Of a stretch of 28,135 bases of DNA, positions 25,592 through 28,135 are shown piece after piece. Every line of letters begins with the position of its first letter. Within the stretch, counting starts at the first letter, position 1. Under the pieces are notes generated by a model that was given only the letters and a program-made list of their open reading frames with translations, ran no database searches and was not told where the DNA came from. Source of the stretch: Tritrichomonas foetus (taxonomy: Eukaryota > Parabasalia > Tritrichomonadida > Tritrichomonadidae); assembly GCA_001839685.1 (NCBI GenBank), contig MLAK01000912.1:1-28135 (forward strand), read 5' to 3'. Both the position numbers and the translations under genes were made by a program.

Positions 25592-27927
25592 ATGTCGATC
25601 CCAAGCGAAATCATACCTCGCAAAGTCAAATGGATATATACTACAATCGACGGTATACCAGATATCATATTTGAACGCGAAGGAATACCAAAAGCCGACT
25701 CGAATCAACCTCACTACATGCGACGCTATTCACCACATTCGTTATCTGAAGCATTTCGCGCAATGGGGTGCCACCAACCGCTCAGTGGCGCCATGGCTGA
25801 CTGGATGTTTGAATTCCTTAGGAAGTGTCCAATGAGTCAGCTATCCATCATTTTAGGTGGAGGAACGAATAATATTTTCAATAATCAACGAACTTACTCG
25901 AAAAGTGGACAATTTATTATTCTCACACGAATGCAATTTCACAGACTCGCGTGCGCCTCACTCCATGTTCATCAATTTCGGAAGATTCGATATTCCGTTG
26001 ATTTTCGATTAGCTCTTGATTTTATGGAAGATCGCCGATTTTTTATTCTCTTGCTAAGCGGTGCACCTGGAACAGGAAAATCGACAATAGCATCACTTAT
26101 TGCAAGCAGAATGTCAGTCAATCATATTTTATCAACAGATTCGATCAGACATGCAATGCGGACTTTTTATCCACAAGACAAATATCCAATCTTATATAAG
26201 TCGACTTATGAATGTGGAGATGTTATTGATCCTCTTCACGAGTTGCCTGAAAAGGAACGAGTATGTTTTTCATTTGAACGATTTTTTTTTTTAATTAACA
26301 AAAATCACATGAAAATTTCATCATCAAAATTCTTGTAATACTAATAATCAAACTTTCCCAGTATAACGATGTTCACACAAATTAACAATTTATTGAAAAT
26401 CGAAAAGAAATAATCCAAAAAATCACAATTTCTTAATTTTTGATCAACAATTTTTGTGGTTTGAATTGATTTTTGAGGTATTTGAAAAAATTAACTGTTA
26501 TAACTTTATATTTAATCATATTCATTATAACCAACTTGTTTCATATCTAAAAAGTTTTATAAATAGAATGAATTCATGCTTAATCATAAAATCTTGTGTA
26601 ATAATGAACTTTATGATATGATTCTTCGAATATTCATTCATGTTTGCTTTTTTCTTCATTGCTGTAAAGAAAACCGCAGAAATACGACTTTTTGTCTCTT
26701 AGACACACTCGTCAAGCATTTTTTGCGTGTTAGAAAGATGTGTGATCCAATATTTTTTGTTTGTATGTATTTTCGTCACTAAAAAAATAATTATTTGATC
26801 AGTCACTTCATTATTGTAAAAAAAGCTACACATTAAGTATTTCTCTGTTTCCCTTTAAGTAATGTTGAAAAAAGCATTTATGGATAAATTATTCGTATAT
26901 TTTTGACAAACAGTAGAAATATTTTTACCACTCATTTTATTTAAATAATTCATGTGATTTTTATCGTAAAATTAAAAAAAAATCGTTCAAATATTTTTTG
27001 AAAACTAACATTCAGTGTATTAAAGGATATCTAGAACAGTCGGAACTTGTTGGAAACCAACTCATGACAATTATCTCTTCTTTTGTAAATTCACATGCTT
27101 CTCTCATTGTTGAAGGCGTTCATTTGAGTGTTGATGTTATGCTTAAAATCGTTAAAAATTTTCCTAACGTTGTTCCTTTCCTTGTTTACATCAAAAAAGA
27201 AAACTTTCACAGGCAACGTTTTGCAGTACGTGCTAAATATATGACAACAGATCCATCACAAAATAGGTATATCAGTAATTTCGAAGCCATTCGAGGTGTT
27301 CAAGGTTATCTATCAGAAGGTGCAAGTCATCATCTTCTTCCAAAAATTGACAATCGAAACATTGACAGATCTCTAGAAACCATGCACCAAACTGTTTTCT
27401 CATACCTAAAGAAACTTGAAGGGAGGCCTTCAATGTATGATGAATCAACAAAGAAACTAACTTTCTTAGATACTGTTTGGAAACGTAGGAAACAAAAAAT
27501 GACATCATCAAAATCGAAGAGTTTGAAAGCTATCAAAAATATGAAGAAAGCGACAGATGAAATGGAACCATCTTCGGAAAGTAATGAGAAATTTTTCGAA
27601 GAACTGCTTTCAGCTCTTCCAGTTGAAGGCCAAAGAGTGTCAAATGAAGATATGGATGGAAATGTAATACAATATCTTCGAAATGGTTCAATGTTAATGT
27701 CATATGATGAATCCTTCAAAAAAGAAGAAGAAGAAGTTGTTCCAGAAATGCCAATTGGCCATCAACGAAAAGAAAGTATTGATAATGATCAAGATTTCCC
27801 GGATACAGAAACAGACTTGGATCCAGCTGAAGTAACTTTGACGGATTTTGCCGAAACCACAGATTCAGAAGCAATAGACTGGAGCTCAGTTATTGCTGCT
27901 GCTAACAATTTTCGTCGACCATTGTAA
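25592..27927 (+). CDS. 2-phosphoglycerate-kinase-like P-loop protein, two exons
   Basis: Exon 1 is 25592-26260 (223 codons); exon 2 is 27016-27927 (303 codons plus stop); together 526 residues. Exon 1 has a substrate-like N-terminal region, the Walker A loop GAPGTGKST (residues 157-165) and STDSIRHAMR (181-190). Exon 2 continues with CIKGYLEQSELV, IVEGVHLS, the Walker-B-like step, RFAVRAKYMTTDPSQNRYI, the HHLLPKIDNRNIDRSLETMH block and an acidic, disordered tail of about 120 residues. The order and motifs match the plant P-loop proteins annotated as 2-phosphoglycerate kinase-like, related to the archaeal enzyme that makes cyclic 2,3-diphosphoglycerate precursor. The true substrate in eukaryotes is unclear. 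Without splicing exon 1 would run to 26338 and end in noise. Two tiny upstream ORFs (25551, 25568) precede the ATG. Confidence 0.85.
26261..27015 (+). other. Spliceosomal intron, 755 nt
   Basis: Donor GTATGT at 26261-26266 and acceptor ACTAACATTCAG at 27004-27015, differing from the trichomonad acceptor consensus ACTAACACACAG at two positions. It is phase 0. Removing it joins two halves of one conserved domain in frame. The intron is AT-rich; a 68-codon ORF at 26576-26782 lies inside and is probably not real, although sequence near 26650-26740 is less AT-rich and has weak protein-like stretches in other frames. Confidence 0.85.
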
Positions 27928-28040
27928 CTGTTATGTTAAAATATTTTATTGTAGATTATTAAAGTCTTGCGTGTATGATACTTACTTTTCTCTGTAATTT
28001 TGAGGTTAAAAATTTTCTATCAATTGTAACTAAAAAGAAT

Positions 28041-28135
28041 AAATGAAACAAAATAAAATTAATCAAACAAAATAGAATGAATGAAACAAAATAGAATAAA
28101 TGAAACAAAATAGAACAAATGAAACAAAATAGAAT
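28041..28135. repeat. 19-bp tandem repeat running off the right edge
   Basis: Five exact-length copies of about AAATGAAACAAAATAGAAT (starts 28041, 28060, 28079, 28098, 28117), with the last ending at the window edge, so the array continues. It begins 114 bases after the stop of the kinase-like gene. The period equals that of the array at 2609-2741, but the sequence differs. Confidence 0.88.

Noticed and set aside
26576..26782. 68-codon ORF inside the intron
   Set aside because: Cys/Phe/Ile-rich noise with no homology; the intron boundaries are well supported.
1..28135. CRISPR arrays, prophage, bacterial operons, rRNA genes
   Set aside because: No spaced palindromic repeats, phage genes, Shine-Dalgarno pattern or rRNA-like sequence; gene content is eukaryotic.

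Overview
The window looks like nuclear DNA of a parabasalid protist (a trichomonad, possibly Tritrichomonas). This is inferred from three things. The spacers are very AT-rich, and genes are almost all intronless and sit on both strands. Several genes have an initiator-like element (TCA-Y-T/A, best copy TCATTATTCA) a few bases before the ATG, as known in Trichomonas. The one intron I can define has a GTATGT donor and an ACTAACATTCAG acceptor, close to the known trichomonad signals in which the branch-point motif is fused to the 3' splice site. I could not run a search, so the genus is not established.

Layout, left to right. 1-2.6 kb: edge sequence and a FAM91-family trafficking protein (+). 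2.6-4.0 kb: a 19-bp tandem repeat, a small unknown ORF and decayed coding sequence. 4.0-7.6 kb: a sugar-porter MFS transporter, a BAR-like protein and histone H3 (all -). 7.7-10.1 kb: a gene relic, then a GC-rich proline-rich SCAR/WAVE-like locus (-) that reads in two overlapping frames. 10.8-12.4 kb: a protein with an N-terminal C2-like domain (-). 12.6-14.1 kb: a broken + strand membrane-protein relic and the first copy of a MITE-like inverted-repeat element. 14.5-16.8 kb: a coiled-coil protein (+) and an ankyrin protein (-). 17.1-22.6 kb: a USP7-type deubiquitinase, a Fringe-like glycosyltransferase and a small unknown protein (all +). 22.7-24.8 kb: another relic and an S/T-P-rich protein (-), then the second MITE-like copy. 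24.9-27.9 kb: SDE2 (-), divergent from a 2-phosphoglycerate-kinase-like P-loop gene split by a 755-nt intron. The right edge is a second 19-bp tandem array.

There is no operon logic. Two themes stand out. The first is cytoskeleton and membrane traffic: FAM91, BAR, SCAR/WAVE-like, C2-like. The second is ubiquitin and splicing. In fission yeast, the ubiquitin-fold splicing factor Sde2 is cleaved by the USP7-type proteases Ubp5 and Ubp15. This window carries both an SDE2 with an unusually short ubiquitin-like part and a USP7-type protease, and SDE2 lies next to an intron-containing gene. Several spacers hold stop-ridden, frame-broken coding relics, so the spacers are partly a gene graveyard.
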